Positions 25,459-35,406 are shown, counted from the first letter of the stretch. The stretch: DNA of 42,424 bases from Betaproteobacteria bacterium (GCA_016868205.1 VGHR01000001.1:72501-114924); one strand, 5' to 3'. Numbers and translations: made by a program. The notes: generated by a model from the letters alone, not told the origin.

Positions 25459-26415
25459 TCAGCCCAGCGCCGCCTCCAGCGCATCGACGAACAAGGCCGC
25501 GACATCCACCCCGGTCTGATCCGTGATCTCGCGAAAGCAAGTCGGACTGGTGACATTGATCTCGGTCAAGCAGTCGCCAATGACATCGAGCCCGACCAGC
25601 AGCAGGCCGCGCGCCGCCAGAACAGGGCCCATCGCCTGCGCGATCTCCTGGTCCCGCGCCGACAGCGCCCGCGCCACACCGAGCCCCCCTGCGGCCAGAT
25701 TACCGCGCACCTCGTCGCCCTGGGGAATACGGGCCAAACAAAAAGGGACCGGCTGGCCAGCGATGAGCAAGACCCGCTTGTCGCCCTCCGAGATGGCCGG
25801 CAGAAAACGCTGGACCATGACCGTCTGCGCGCCGTGCCGGTTGAGTGTCTCGACAATTGCACCGAGGTTGAGGCCGTCGGCTCGCACCCGAAAAATGCCC
25901 ATGCCACCCATGCCATCGAGTGGCTTGAGAATGATGTCGCGGTGCTCCGCATGAAAGCGCCGGACATCGGCTGCATCGCGAGTAACCAGCGTCGGCGCAA
26001 TAAAGTCCGGAAATTCGAGGATGGACAGCTTCTCCGGATGGTCCCTCAAAGCCCGCGGCCTGTTAAAGACACGCGCGCCTTCGCGCTCGGCCTGCTCGAG
26101 CAGATGCGTTGCGTAAAAATACTCGCTGTCAAAAGGCGGGTCTTTGCGCATGAGGACCGCATCGAAGTCCTTGAGGGCCTGTGGCCTTTCATGCGGCGCC
26201 TGTTGCTCGGCCTCGAACCAAGGCTCTTGCTGACCCGTCAAGGTAATGTCACGCACGAAGGCAGTCACCTTTTGACTTTTTTGCCAGGTCAAATCCTTGG
26301 GCTCGCAGACGCTGAGTCGATGGCCGCGCGTTTGGAGCTCGCACATCATCGCGAAAGTGCTGTCCTTGTAGATTCGAAAAGACTCAATGGGGTCGGCGAT
26401 AAAAAGCAAATGCAT
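25459..26415 (-). CDS. gshB: Glutathione synthetase
   Basis: 318 residues, an ATP-grasp enzyme joining gamma-glutamylcysteine and glycine. Motifs: LLFIADPIESFRIYKDSTFA at the N-terminus, LMRKDPPFDSEYFYATHLLE, IILKPLDGMGGMGIFRV for ATP binding, and the C-terminal metal-site region EINVTSPTCFREI. Length matches the bacterial GshB family (about 315). It lies 8 bases after kup in a leftward cluster that also contains gshA, so the two glutathione steps share a transcript. Confidence 0.95.
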   Translation of the reverse strand: MHLLFIADPIESFRIYKDSTFAMMCELQTRGHRLSVCEPKDLTWQKSQKVTAFVRDITLTGQQEPWFEAEQQAPHERPQALKDFDAVLMRKDPPFDSEYFYATHLLEQAEREGARVFNRPRALRDHPEKLSILEFPDFIAPTLVTRDAADVRRFHAEHRDIILKPLDGMGGMGIFRVRADGLNLGAIVETLNRHGAQTVMVQRFLPAISEGDKRVLLIAGQPVPFCLARIPQGDEVRGNLAAGGLGVARALSARDQEIAQAMGPVLAARGLLLVGLDVIGDCLTEINVTSPTCFREITDQTGVDVAALFVDALEAALG

Positions 26416-26423
26416 GGCGCTGT

Positions 26424-28292
26424 CTAGATTTCGATCTTCGAGCCAAGCTCAACCACTGAATTGTTAGGCAATTTAAGAAAGTCTGCGGCTGCACTCGCAT
26501 TGCGATGCATCTGGGCGAAGAGCTTTTCACGCCAGGGCGACATACCGCCGCCTATGGTTGGAATCACCGTATCGCGCGAAAGAAAGTAACTGGTGCTCAT
26601 CGGGTCGAGACGGCAGCCATGCGCACTCAAGGGCTCCAAGGCCTTGGGAATATCTGGGTCGTCCTTAAACCCGTAGTGAATCATCACCTGCCAGCAATCA
26701 TGACCCAGCGCCTCGATTTCAACCCTGCGGTCCAGACTGATCCAGGGCACCTCATGATTGACCACCGTCACAAACAAATTTTTCGCATGCATCACCTTGT
26801 TGTGCTTGAGATTGTGCAGCAAAGCATTGGGCACCGAGCCCTTCTCAGCCGAGAGAAAGACGGCAGCGCCTTCCACCCGGGCGGGCGGGCTTACAAAGAC
26901 CGCACCCAGGAAAGACGGCAGATCGATGGCGTCGGCCCGCAGCTTGCTGTTGAGCAAGCGACGCCCCTCCTTCCAAGTGAGCATCAGGGTAAAGACCAAG
27001 CCACCAATGAGCAGAGGGAACCAGCCGCCATCGAACAGCTTCATCAGATTGGAGGCAAAGAAGGCCAGGTCGATGACGAAAAAAACACCGGTAGCGGCCA
27101 GGCACAACACCAGCGGATACTTCCAGGCATAACGGACGACGAAGAAGGTCAGTACCGTGGTGATGAGCATATCCAGGGTCACGGCAATACCGTAGGCAGC
27201 CGCCAGATTGCTGGAGGATCTGAACATCACCACCGCCAGCACGATGGCGGCAAACAAGCCCCAGTTGACCATGGGAATGTAAATCTGCCCGGTATCGCGC
27301 TCGCTGGTATGCAAGATATTCAAACGGGGCAGATAGCCCAGCTGTATGACTTGCTTGGTCACGCTAAAGGCGCCGGTGATCAAGGCCTGGGATGCAATCA
27401 CCGAGGCTGCGGTGGCCAGCAAGACCAGGGGAATGAGCGCCCATTCCGGGGCCATCAGATAGAAGGGATTTTTCACCGCCTCTGGCTCGCGCAGCAAGAG
27501 GGCGCCCTGCCCAAAGTAATTGAGCGTCAAGGCCGGCATGACCACGGCGAACCAGGCCAGTCGAATGGGCGCCTTGCCGAAGTGACCGAGGTCGGCGTAC
27601 AGCGCCTCTGCCCCCGTGACGCACAGCACGACCGCGCCCAGAATGATGAAAGTGGTGCCGGGGTTGTTCCAGATGAAAGTCAAGGCATGATGAGGGCTGA
27701 TCGCCATCAGGATACTTGGATAGCTGGCAAGCTGGTAGAGCCCCAACAAAGCCAGAGCGCCGAACCACACCAGCGTGATCGGGCCGAAGAACTTGCCAAT
27801 GCCCGCCGTGCCACGCTTTTGCACCAGAAACAAGACGAGAAGAATCAGCAGCGTCGCCGGAAGAACGGCGCGTTTGAAGGCCGGGTCGACGACCTCCAGG
27901 CCCTCCACCGCCGAGAGCACCGAGATAGCCGGCGTGATAACGCCGTCCCCATAAAACAAACAAGTGCCAAAAATCCCAACCGCCAGCAGGCCCGCGCGCA
28001 GACGCGGCTTATCCTTGACCGCCTGCGAGGCCAGCGCCAGCATCGCCACCAGGCCGCCCTCGCCGTGGTTGTCGGCGCGCAGCACCAGCAGCACATACTT
28101 GAACGAGACGATGGTGGTCAGCGTCCAGAAAAACAGCGAGAGGATGCCGTAGACATTAGCGGGCGTGAAGTCGACATGACCCGAGCCAAAGACTTCCTTG
28201 ACCGCATACAACACGCTGGTGCCGATGTCGCCATAAACCACGCCGATGGCCGCCAGGGCCAGGGCCGCGAGGGAGGAAGAGGCCTGTGACAA
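26424..28292 (-). CDS. kup: KUP-type potassium uptake transporter
   Basis: 622 residues with the Kup N-terminal pattern [20 protein letters not shown], where the common TSPLY is TSVLY, then [16 protein letters not shown], a run of about twelve hydrophobic segments, and a soluble C-terminal domain ([20 protein letters not shown]). Kup imports potassium, probably with protons. The start is TTG at 28292, 9 bases after the gshA stop; it aligns with the family start and no ATG precedes the conserved text. The placement between gshA and gshB is unusual in function, and it probably shares their promoter. Confidence 0.93.
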   Translation of the reverse strand: MSQASSSLAALALAAIGVVYGDIGTSVLYAVKEVFGSGHVDFTPANVYGILSLFFWTLTTIVSFKYVLLVLRADNHGEGGLVAMLALASQAVKDKPRLRAGLLAVGIFGTCLFYGDGVITPAISVLSAVEGLEVVDPAFKRAVLPATLLILLVLFLVQKRGTAGIGKFFGPITLVWFGALALLGLYQLASYPSILMAISPHHALTFIWNNPGTTFIILGAVVLCVTGAEALYADLGHFGKAPIRLAWFAVVMPALTLNYFGQGALLLREPEAVKNPFYLMAPEWALIPLVLLATAASVIASQALITGAFSVTKQVIQLGYLPRLNILHTSERDTGQIYIPMVNWGLFAAIVLAVVMFRSSSNLAAAYGIAVTLDMLITTVLTFFVVRYAWKYPLVLCLAATGVFFVIDLAFFASNLMKLFDGGWFPLLIGGLVFTLMLTWKEGRRLLNSKLRADAIDLPSFLGAVFVSPPARVEGAAVFLSAEKGSVPNALLHNLKHNKVMHAKNLFVTVVNHEVPWISLDRRVEIEALGHDCWQVMIHYGFKDDPDIPKALEPLSAHGCRLDPMSTSYFLSRDTVIPTIGGGMSPWREKLFAQMHRNASAAADFLKLPNNSVVELGSKIEI

Positions 28293-28301
28293 CGCAAGCG
28301 C

Positions 28302-29570
28302 CTAGTCGTAAACCTCGGCGTGCGGGTCGGTACTTTCCAACTCGTAGCTGGCCGCCAACAGGGCCAGGCGGCCGATAACGCCGTACATGTAAAAACGATT
28401 GGGGCTGCTCGAGCCGGGCCGCTCCCCGGCTTGCGGCAACCGTCCACTGTTGGCAAAAGCCAGGGGAACGAAGGAGGCCCCCGGAGTGTTCAGGCTCTCA
28501 TCAACGCCTCGTTCGGCATGGATGCGATAGAAACCGCCCACGACATAGCGGTCCATGAGGTACACCACCGGCTCGGCCACCGCCTCATTGACCCGCTCAT
28601 TGGTCAGAACACCCTCCTGCACGATAACTTCAGGCGGCGGCAATCCTTCGGGCACCGCAGGCAGCGACAGGCTTTCCAGGTCCTTGACATCGCGGACTGT
28701 GACAATGCCCAGACCATCGGCCTGCCCGTCGGCCTTGACCACGACAAAGGGCTTCTCGTTAATTCCGTATTCCTTGTACTTGCGCCGAATCTTGGTCAAA
28801 AGAGCGTCGACCTGCGCGCTCAAAGCCTCACGCCCGGTGCTGCCCACCGGACCACAGCTGGAGAACATGGGGTTGATCAGCCACGGGTCTATGCCCAGAA
28901 GCTTTGCAAAACGCTTGCAAATCTCCTCATAGACCTGGAAATGCTGGGACTTGCGTCGCACCGAGGCGCTGGCGTGCAAGGGTGGCAAAAGATACTGCTC
29001 ATGCAACTCTTCGAGAATTCCCGGCACACCTGCCGACAATTCGTTGTTGAGCAGGATGGTGCAAGGATCGAAGTCCTTCAGGCCCAACCTCCGGTCGCTG
29101 CGTATCAGGGGCTCGATGGTGATGCTCTCGCCCGTAGGCAGATCGTAGGTGGTCGGCTCCTTGATGTCCGGACTGAGAGAACCAAAACGAACATTCAGCC
29201 CGGTCTGGTGGAAGATGCGCTTGAGCTGCAGCACATTGGCCAGGTAGAAGGTGCTGCGCGTCTGGCCGGCCGGCACCACCAGCAGGTTGCGCGCCTCGGG
29301 GCAGATCTTCTCGATCGCGGCCATCGCGGCCTGTACCGCCAGCGGCAACATCTCCGGTGTCAAGTTGTTCCAGCCGCTTGGAAACAAATTGGTATCCACC
29401 GGCGCCAACTTGAAGCCTGCATTGCGAATGTCGACCGCGCAATAAAAAGGCGGTGTGTGCTCCATCCACTCCAGCCGAAACCACCGTTCGATGGCGGGCA
29501 TCGAGTCAAGAACCCGCTGCTCAAGTTCATTGATGGGTCCCTTGAGGGCGGTGATCAGATGGGGAACCAT
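28302..29570 (-). CDS. gshA: Glutamate-cysteine ligase (short proteobacterial type)
   Basis: 422 residues that do not resemble the 518-residue E. coli GshA but match the separate betaproteobacterial/acidithiobacillus type. Text: FYCAVDIRNAGFKLAPVDTN, LFPSGWNNLTPEM, NELSAGVPGILEELHEQYLL, NEKPFVVVKADGQADGLGIV and YRIHAERGVDESLNTPGASF. It catalyses the first step of glutathione synthesis, gamma-glutamylcysteine from Glu and Cys. ATG 29570 is 57 bases behind proA. The proA-gshA-kup-gshB order groups two enzymes that activate the gamma-carboxyl of glutamate with potassium uptake. Confidence 0.92.
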   Translation of the reverse strand: MVPHLITALKGPINELEQRVLDSMPAIERWFRLEWMEHTPPFYCAVDIRNAGFKLAPVDTNLFPSGWNNLTPEMLPLAVQAAMAAIEKICPEARNLLVVPAGQTRSTFYLANVLQLKRIFHQTGLNVRFGSLSPDIKEPTTYDLPTGESITIEPLIRSDRRLGLKDFDPCTILLNNELSAGVPGILEELHEQYLLPPLHASASVRRKSQHFQVYEEICKRFAKLLGIDPWLINPMFSSCGPVGSTGREALSAQVDALLTKIRRKYKEYGINEKPFVVVKADGQADGLGIVTVRDVKDLESLSLPAVPEGLPPPEVIVQEGVLTNERVNEAVAEPVVYLMDRYVVGGFYRIHAERGVDESLNTPGASFVPLAFANSGRLPQAGERPGSSSPNRFYMYGVIGRLALLAASYELESTDPHAEVYD

Positions 29571-29627
29571 GCGCTTACTTTCCGGCTGGGCCTGTTCGGG
29601 TGTGCAAAGCGGGGCGGTCGGGCCCGG

Positions 29628-30941
29628 TCATGAGCGCACTTCGCCCTGACCCAGCACCACATACTTCAGGCTGGTTAAACCCTCAAGGCCCACCGGACCC
29701 CGCGCATGAAACTTGTCCGTTGAAATCCCGATCTCGGCGCCGAGTCCGTACTCAAAGCCGTCGGCAAATCGGGTGCTGGCATTGACCATCACGCTGGCGG
29801 AGTCGACCTCGCGCAGAAAACGCTGGGCATGCACATGGTCGCGGGTCACGATGGCATCCGTGTGATGACTGGAATAGGTGTTGATGTGAGCAATCGCTTC
29901 GTCCACACCCCCGACCAATTTGATGCTGACGATGGGCGCAAGATACTCTTGAGCCCAGTCCTGCTCCGTGGCTGGCCGCAACAGCTCGCTGCCACCGCCT
30001 AGGGCGGTCTGCAACAGGGCCAGCGCCTGTGGATCGCAGCGCATCTCCACCCCCTTGTCCGCATAAATACGGCCGATACGCGGCAAAAATTCGGCCGCCA
30101 CCGCCACGGCCACCAGCAGACCTTCAGCCGCGTTACAGGGGCTGTACTTCTGAGTCTTGGCATTGTCGGCAATGCGCAGCGCCATCTCCAGATCGCAGGC
30201 GTCATCCACATAGACATGGCAGTTGCCATCAAGATGTTTGATCACCGGCACCCGGGCCTCGCGGCTGATCCGCTCGATCAGCCCTTTGCCGCCCCTCGGG
30301 ACGATGACATCGACAAACTCGGGCATAGTAATCAAAAGCCCAACCGCCTGGCGATCCGTGGTGGGGACCAACTGCACCGCTTGCCGAGGCAGTTCGGCCC
30401 GCTCCAGAGCCTGCTGAACCAGAGCGGTCAGCGCCGTGTTTGAATCGATAGCCTCCGATCCGCCGCGCAGTATGCAGGCGTTGCCACTCTTGATGGCCAA
30501 GGAGGCCGCCTCGATGGTGACATTCGGGCGGCTTTCGTAAATCATGCCAAAAACCCCCAGGGGGACCCGCATCTGGCCCACCCGGATACCACTGGCTTGC
30601 TGCTTCAGACCGATGATCTCGCCGATCGGATCGGGCATGGCTGCCAACTGTTCGCAGCCCAGAGCCACCGTGTCAAGGATGGGGGGGCTGAGCTTGAGCC
30701 GGTCCAGCATGGGTCCGACCAGCCCCGCCGCGGCAGCGCGCTCGAGATCAAGGGCGTTGGCGGCAATGAGTGCGGGGCTCTGCTCACGCAGTAATGCGGC
30801 CAGGAGGCGCAAGGCCCGGCTTTTCCGATCGGCGCTGGCACGCGCCATCGCCGCCGATGCCCGCTTGGCCTGGCGGCCAAGCTCCTGCATCAGCCCGCTC
30901 AGGGGTTCAGCCGGCCGCACGGCCAGATCGGGGGCGTTCAT
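29628..30941 (-). CDS. proA: Glutamate-5-semialdehyde dehydrogenase (gamma-glutamyl phosphate reductase)
   Basis: 437 residues. ProA signatures: [41 protein letters not shown], and the catalytic Cys in [15 protein letters not shown]. Then [17 protein letters not shown], and near the end [20 protein letters not shown] and [17 protein letters not shown]. It reduces glutamyl-5-phosphate to the semialdehyde in proline synthesis, with NADPH. proB is not in the window. Located 42 bases behind yggS. Confidence 0.95.
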   Translation of the reverse strand: MNAPDLAVRPAEPLSGLMQELGRQAKRASAAMARASADRKSRALRLLAALLREQSPALIAANALDLERAAAAGLVGPMLDRLKLSPPILDTVALGCEQLAAMPDPIGEIIGLKQQASGIRVGQMRVPLGVFGMIYESRPNVTIEAASLAIKSGNACILRGGSEAIDSNTALTALVQQALERAELPRQAVQLVPTTDRQAVGLLITMPEFVDVIVPRGGKGLIERISREARVPVIKHLDGNCHVYVDDACDLEMALRIADNAKTQKYSPCNAAEGLLVAVAVAAEFLPRIGRIYADKGVEMRCDPQALALLQTALGGGSELLRPATEQDWAQEYLAPIVSIKLVGGVDEAIAHINTYSSHHTDAIVTRDHVHAQRFLREVDSASVMVNASTRFADGFEYGLGAEIGISTDKFHARGPVGLEGLTSLKYVVLGQGEVRS

Positions 30942-30983
30942 AGCGGGATTTTCGCACGGGCCGTGCGCCGGCGCGGCATGGCC

Positions 30984-31706
30984 TCAGTTGGCCGTGCGGC
31001 GACCAAAAATCGCCGTCCCCACCCGGACCAGGGTACCGCCAGCGGCGATGGCCGGCTCCAAATCGGCGCTCATGCCCATGGACAGCGTATCGAGGGCTTG
31101 CCGCAAGCGGCCACTGGCGTTGATCTGTTCGAGCAGCAAGCGGGTGCGCTGGTGGACCGCCCGCGCCGCCTGAAAATCTTCAGCCGGTTCGGGAAGGGTC
31201 ATGAGACCGCGCAGCACCAGTCGAGGCAGTGCCTGCACCGCCTCGGCCAGGGCCAAAACTTCCTCTGGCGGTACGCCGGACTTGGTGAGCCCCCCGTCAA
31301 TATTGACCTGCAGACACATCTGCAGTGGCGGTAACTGGGGCGGCCTGAATTCCGACAGGCGCTGGGCAATCTTCAGACGGTCAACGCTGTGCACCCAGTC
31401 AAAGTTTTCGGCCACCGACCGGGCCTTATTACTCTGCAAGGGTCCGATGCAGTGCCAGCGCAGCACCGGCGGCTGAATCTGGGAGGCCGCCCAGGCGCGA
31501 ACCACGGGCATTTTGCTCAGGGCTTCCTGCACATAGTTCTCGCCGAAATCACGCTGCCCGGCCTGCATCGCTTCGATCACCGCCTCGGGTCCGAAGGTTT
31601 TGGAAACTGCCAACAAGGTTACAGAACTGCTGTGGCGGCCGCTGTCCTGGCAAGCTTTGTCAATACGCTTGCGCACCGCTTCAAGCTGGGTTGAGATCGA
31701 CACCAT
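30984..31706 (-). CDS. yggS: YggS family pyridoxal phosphate homeostasis protein
   Basis: 240 residues of the single-domain alanine-racemase-fold PLP-binding family. The PLP lysine lies in LLAVSKTFGPEAV; FGENYVQEALSK, WHCIGPLQSNKAR, HSVDRLKIAQRL and MGMSADLEPAIAAGGTLVRVG complete the family pattern. It buffers PLP and has no known catalytic activity. It is divergent from the PilT-like gene with only 26 bases between the start codons; this pairing with pilT is common in proteobacteria. Confidence 0.94.
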   Translation of the reverse strand: MVSISTQLEAVRKRIDKACQDSGRHSSSVTLLAVSKTFGPEAVIEAMQAGQRDFGENYVQEALSKMPVVRAWAASQIQPPVLRWHCIGPLQSNKARSVAENFDWVHSVDRLKIAQRLSEFRPPQLPPLQMCLQVNIDGGLTKSGVPPEEVLALAEAVQALPRLVLRGLMTLPEPAEDFQAARAVHQRTRLLLEQINASGRLRQALDTLSMGMSADLEPAIAAGGTLVRVGTAIFGRRTAN

Positions 31707-31732
31707 GACCCGACTGTACCGCGAGCCCCTCG

Positions 31733-32773
31733 ATGACTTTACAGGACTGCCTGCGCCTGGCCCTTGAGAGACAGGCCTCCGACCTGCACCTGAGCGCTGG
31801 CCTCAAGCCGGTGCTGAGGGTGCACGGGCGGCTGCAGTCGCTATCTGGCCCCCCCCTGAACGCCGAGGAGGTGCACCGCATGGCGGTTTCGGCGATGACA
31901 GCCGCACAAATCGAGCGCTGGTCGCAAGGCTGCGACATCGATGGCGTCTTTGAGCAAGCCGGTCTTGGCCGTTTTCGCTTCAATGCCTTTGCCCACGAGC
32001 GGGGACCGGGGCTGGCCCTCAGGCATATCGCTGCAACCATCCCAACCCTGGAGCAACTGCGCGTTCCCGCAGTCCTGGCCGGCTTGGCGCTGCGGCCCGC
32101 GGGCCTGCTGCTGGTGAGCGGTCCCACCGGATCGGGCAAATCCAGCACCCTGGCCGCACTCTTGCAACACCGCATCCGCACCGAGCCCGGTCACTTGATC
32201 ACCATCGAGGATCCCATCGAATTCATACACCCCGGCCACGATGCCCTGGTGCACCAGCGTCAGATCGGTCGCCATGCGGGCAGTTTCGGTCAGGCCCTGC
32301 GATCAGCGCTGCGCGAGGACCCCGATGTGATCATGGTCGGTGAATTACGCGACCTGGAAACAGCCCGACTGGCCCTGAGCGCCGCAGAAACCGGACATCT
32401 GGTGCTGGCCACCTTGCATACCGCCGGGGCGGCCCGAAGTATCGATCGTCTGATCGATATCTTTCCCGGCGAGGACAAGCCCCTGGTGCGCACCCTGCTC
32501 AGCGAATCCTTGCTGGCCGTGGTGTCACAGGTGCTGTGTCCCGGGCTGGACGGGGGACGGGTCGCAGCCCATGAAATTCTGGTGGCCAACGCAGCCGCGC
32601 GCCATCTGATTCGCGAGGACAAAGTGGCCCAGCTGTACTCCCTGATGCAAAGCGGCGCGACCCAAGGTATGCAGACGCTGGACCAGAGCCTGATGCAAGT
32701 CGCACGACAGCGCCTGGTCAAGATCGAGGAGGCGCGGCGCCTGGCCCGAAATCCCGACAATATGTCTTTGTGA
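31733..32773 (+). CDS. pilT: PilT-like type IV pilus retraction ATPase
   Basis: 346 residues. N-terminal PAS-like domain (RQASDLHLSAGLKPVLRVHG), Walker A VSGPTGSGKSSTLAALL, Asp box TIEDPIEFIH, Walker B VIMVGELRDLETARLAL, His box HLVLATLHTAGAARSIDRLI. The C-terminal AIRNLIRE motif of PilT appears as AARHLIRE. PilT hexamers depolymerise pilin at the inner membrane. The Asp-box neighbourhood (HDALVHQRQIGRHAGSF) is more divergent than in orthodox PilT, so a PilT paralogue is possible. No pilU follows; the next gene is a dehydrogenase. Confidence 0.85.
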   Translation: MTLQDCLRLALERQASDLHLSAGLKPVLRVHGRLQSLSGPPLNAEEVHRMAVSAMTAAQIERWSQGCDIDGVFEQAGLGRFRFNAFAHERGPGLALRHIAATIPTLEQLRVPAVLAGLALRPAGLLLVSGPTGSGKSSTLAALLQHRIRTEPGHLITIEDPIEFIHPGHDALVHQRQIGRHAGSFGQALRSALREDPDVIMVGELRDLETARLALSAAETGHLVLATLHTAGAARSIDRLIDIFPGEDKPLVRTLLSESLLAVVSQVLCPGLDGGRVAAHEILVANAAARHLIREDKVAQLYSLMQSGATQGMQTLDQSLMQVARQRLVKIEEARRLARNPDNMSL

Positions 32774-32819
32774 GCCGACCTGGCCCGGCACGCGCTTCAA
32801 CCATCAGGAGATATTTGTA

Positions 32820-33728
32820 ATGACCGCTGCTTCCGTCAACCCCCGCAACTACGACAGCGTCCCGCCCCGGCGCCTTGCCTTCATCGGCCTGGGCGTCATG
32901 GGCTATCCGATGGCAGGCCACCTGGCACGGGCCGGCCATACAGTCACGGTCTACAACCGCACCAGCGCCAAGGCCCAGAGTTGGGTTCAAGAGTTTGGCG
33001 GCGCCCTCGCACCCACCCCCCGCCAGGCTTGCGCCGGTGCCGATATTGCCTTTTGTTGCGTCGGCAATGACGCGGACCTGCGATCGGTGATGCTTGGGCC
33101 CGAGGGCGCCATGGCCGGCCTGTCAGCCGGCGCCTGTCTGGTCGATCACACCACCGCTTCGGCCCAAGTTGCACGCGAGCTCGATGCGGCAGCCCGGCAG
33201 CGCGGACTGCATTTCATCGATGCCCCGGTCTCTGGCGGTCAGGCCGGCGCGCAAAACGGCGCCCTTACAGTCATGTGCGGCGGGCCCATCGAGGCCTTCA
33301 ACATCGTCAAGCCGACGGGCCTGGCTTTCGCCAAGGCCTTCACCCTGATGGGGCCGAGCGGGGCCGGCCAACTGACCAAGATGGTCAATCAGATTTGCAT
33401 CGCTGGCCTGGTGCAGGGCTTGAGCGAGGCCATCGCCTTTGGACAGAAGGCGCAGCTCGACATGGATCTGGTGCTGGAGGTCATTGGCAAAGGGGCTGCC
33501 CAAAGCTGGCAGATGGACAACCGCGGCAAAACCATGGTGCGCGATCAGTTCGAGTTCGGCTTTGCCGTGGACTGGATGCGCAAAGACCTGGGCTTGGTCT
33601 TGGCCGAGGCGCAGCGCAACGGCGCGCGCCTGCCAGTGACCGCGCTGGTCGACCAGTTTTACGCCGATGTGCAGGCCCTGGGAGGCCGGCGCTGGGACAC
33701 CTCGAGCCTGATCAAGCGACTGCGCTGA
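32820..33728 (+). CDS. NAD(P)-dependent beta-hydroxyacid dehydrogenase (3-hydroxyisobutyrate dehydrogenase family)
   Basis: 302 residues: Rossmann motif FIGLGVMGYPMAGHLARAGH, substrate-site loop DAPVSGGQAGAQNGALTVMC, catalytic lysine in GAGQLTKMVNQICIAG, and a C-terminal helical domain ending WDTSSLIKRLR. It oxidises a beta-hydroxyacid or reduces the semialdehyde; tartronate semialdehyde and 3-hydroxyisobutyrate are both possible. CAGGAG precedes the ATG. It lies 46 bases after the PilT-like gene. Confidence 0.9.
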   Translation: MTAASVNPRNYDSVPPRRLAFIGLGVMGYPMAGHLARAGHTVTVYNRTSAKAQSWVQEFGGALAPTPRQACAGADIAFCCVGNDADLRSVMLGPEGAMAGLSAGACLVDHTTASAQVARELDAAARQRGLHFIDAPVSGGQAGAQNGALTVMCGGPIEAFNIVKPTGLAFAKAFTLMGPSGAGQLTKMVNQICIAGLVQGLSEAIAFGQKAQLDMDLVLEVIGKGAAQSWQMDNRGKTMVRDQFEFGFAVDWMRKDLGLVLAEAQRNGARLPVTALVDQFYADVQALGGRRWDTSSLIKRLR

Positions 33729-33741
33729 GCGCCAGGCGCTC
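33727..33741 (+). terminator. Short hairpin after the beta-hydroxyacid dehydrogenase gene
   Basis: GAGCGC and GCGCTC pair around CAG, overlapping the TGA stop, in the 49-base gap between two convergent genes. No T tract, so only a weak terminator candidate. Confidence 0.3.
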
Positions 33742-33777
33742 TCAGGACTTGGGGGCGATCTGTAAGCGCTCGGCCTC

Positions 33778-34347
33778 CTACTGGCTGATGATTTCCAGCA
33801 GACGCACCACCCGTGTCACGCCCGAGACCGTTCGGGCCGCCTCAGTGGCCCGATTGGCCTCTTCAGTTGTCACCCGCCCAAGCAAATAGATCACTGCGCG
33901 TTCGGTGGTGACCTTGACGGCAAGCACCGGCACCTTGGCGTCGATGAAGGCGGCCTTGACCTTGCCAGTAATCAGCGCGTCATTGGATCGATCGAGCAAA
34001 GACGGCGTGGCCTGCACCACCAGCTCGTTGACCGCCAGCCGAACATTCTGCACAGAAGCCACCACCCGCTCAACGGCCTGCTTGTCGGCGGCATTGCCCA
34101 CCTCACCGGTGATCAGCGCCACCCGGTTGTAGGCGGTGACGCTGGCGCGCACCCGGGTGCCCAGCTGCTCGCGAATACTGGCGGCCGCGCGCAGCTCGAT
34201 GGTTTCATCCTCAAGCTGTGTTCCCGCGGTGCGTCGATCCGACGCCACCATCACCGTTCCAGCCGCACCGCCGATGATCAGGGGAGCACAAGCCGAAAGC
34301 AACACCGAGGCCGCCAAGGCCAGAGGCAGGTATCTCAAGGTCTTCAT
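33778..34347 (-). CDS. dolP: Dual BON-domain outer-membrane lipoprotein (DolP/YraP-like)
   Basis: 189 residues with a lipoprotein signal peptide and lipobox LLSAC (Cys20). Two BON domains follow: about residues 50-110 (ASIREQLGTRVRASVTAYNR, then VALITGEV) and 115-185 (ITGKVKAAFIDAKVPVLAVK, then VIYLLGRV). E. coli DolP (191 residues) is an outer-membrane lipoprotein that binds anionic phospholipid and supports envelope integrity. The order yraN-diaA-dolP is the same as in enterobacteria, which supports the name. It overlaps diaA by 4 bases (ATGA). Confidence 0.88.
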   Translation of the reverse strand: MKTLRYLPLALAASVLLSACAPLIIGGAAGTVMVASDRRTAGTQLEDETIELRAAASIREQLGTRVRASVTAYNRVALITGEVGNAADKQAVERVVASVQNVRLAVNELVVQATPSLLDRSNDALITGKVKAAFIDAKVPVLAVKVTTERAVIYLLGRVTTEEANRATEAARTVSGVTRVVRLLEIISQ

Positions 34348-34943
34348 TGAGGGGTCTCCTGGTCGCCAAGAAGTTGAATATCCACGCCGTCACAGATGCA
34401 GTGCAAGACCAGCAAATGCACCTCCTGGATGCGGGCCGTGCGATCATGCGGCACACAAACATGCACATCCGTCTCGCGCAAGCGCTGCGAGATGGTCCCG
34501 CCCCCCTTACCGGTCAGGGCCACCACAATCATCTCCCGCTCATGCGCCGCCTCGATGGCAGCAAGCACATTGGGCGAATGACCGCTGGTGCTGATGGCCA
34601 GCAGTACATCGCCGGCTCCGCCCAAGGCGCGCACCTGCTTGGCAAAAATCAATTCGAAGGCGTAGTCGTTGGCCAGGGCCGTCAGGATGGAACTGTCCGT
34701 CGTCAAGGCGATAGCGGCCAGTTCGGGCCGCTCGCGCTCAAAGCGTCCTACGAATTCAGCGGCGAAATGCTGGGCGTCGGCAGCCGACCCGCCATTGCCA
34801 CAAGCGAGCACCTTGCCCCCGCTGGTCACGCTGGTCAAAATCGCCTGCACCGCCGCAGCGATTGGCTTGGACAGCGATTGGGCCGATTGGTATTTCAGGT
34901 CGGCGCTGTCGATGAACTGTTGTTCTATGCGTTGCTCAAGCAT
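34344..34943 (-). CDS. diaA: SIS-domain protein, DiaA / phosphoheptose isomerase-like
   Basis: 199 residues of the GmhA/DiaA group: VLACGNGGSAADAQHFAAEF, ALTTDSSILTALANDY, DVLLAISTSGHSPNVLAAIE and the end IQEVHLLVLHCICDGVDIQL. DiaA binds DnaA and helps initiation at oriC; GmhA makes heptose phosphate for LPS. Text alone does not separate them, but the position between yraN and dolP is that of DiaA. Start ATG 34943 was preferred over TTG 34952 because LEQRIEQQFIDSADLKYQ matches the usual N-terminus. Confidence 0.85.
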   Translation of the reverse strand: MLEQRIEQQFIDSADLKYQSAQSLSKPIAAAVQAILTSVTSGGKVLACGNGGSAADAQHFAAEFVGRFERERPELAAIALTTDSSILTALANDYAFELIFAKQVRALGGAGDVLLAISTSGHSPNVLAAIEAAHEREMIVVALTGKGGGTISQRLRETDVHVCVPHDRTARIQEVHLLVLHCICDGVDIQLLGDQETPQ

Positions 34944-34962
34944 GGCTGGCAATCATAGCGGG

Positions 34963-35406
34963 TCAGAATCCGGACGCATCGAATGCGGCTTTTATCCATT
35001 CGACATGGAGCTGATCTCCGGGCATGCCCTGAACCAGAACGGCATCGAAGCGACAAGGCGGCGCACTGGAAAGACGCATCAGATAGTGCCGCGCAGCCAG
35101 AACGATCCGCCTTCGCTTGGCGGCGCCTATGCTCGCCGCCGCCCCCCCGAAATCGCTACGACTGCGCTGGCGAACCTCGACAAAAACCAAGGTTCCGTCG
35201 GGTTCGCACATGATCAGGTCGATCTCCCCACCTCCGCGACCTGGGGTCCGGAAGTTGGACTGTACCCACCGCAGCCCCCGGCGCTGCAGGTGTTCCCGAG
35301 CCAGCAGTTCGGCCAGGTCTCCCCGGCGCTTGGTGGTAACCTGCTGTTGATGCAGCAGGTGACCGGGCCGATTGGCTGCTTTGGAACCCTTGGCGGACTC
35401 TCGCAT
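34963..35406 (-). CDS. yraN: YraN family (UPF0102) nuclease-like protein
   Basis: 147 residues with a restriction-endonuclease-like fold: RRGDLAELLAREHLQRRG, NFRTPGRGGGEIDLIMCEPD and LVFVEVRQRSRSDFGGAAAS, giving the E-D-ExK type active site (GEIDLI ... FVEVRQR). The function is not established. ATG 35406 has a good AGAGGAG 5 bases upstream. That ribosome site lies inside the divergent rsmI reading frame, and the two start codons share base 35406. Confidence 0.87.
   Translation of the reverse strand: MRESAKGSKAANRPGHLLHQQQVTTKRRGDLAELLAREHLQRRGLRWVQSNFRTPGRGGGEIDLIMCEPDGTLVFVEVRQRSRSDFGGAAASIGAAKRRRIVLAARHYLMRLSSAPPCRFDAVLVQGMPGDQLHVEWIKAAFDASGF

Noticed and set aside
26505..28289. 594-residue open frame on the plus strand opposite kup
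   Set aside because: Exactly antisense to a well-conserved transporter; the translation is rich in Gln, His and Arg with no domain. A GC-skew shadow.
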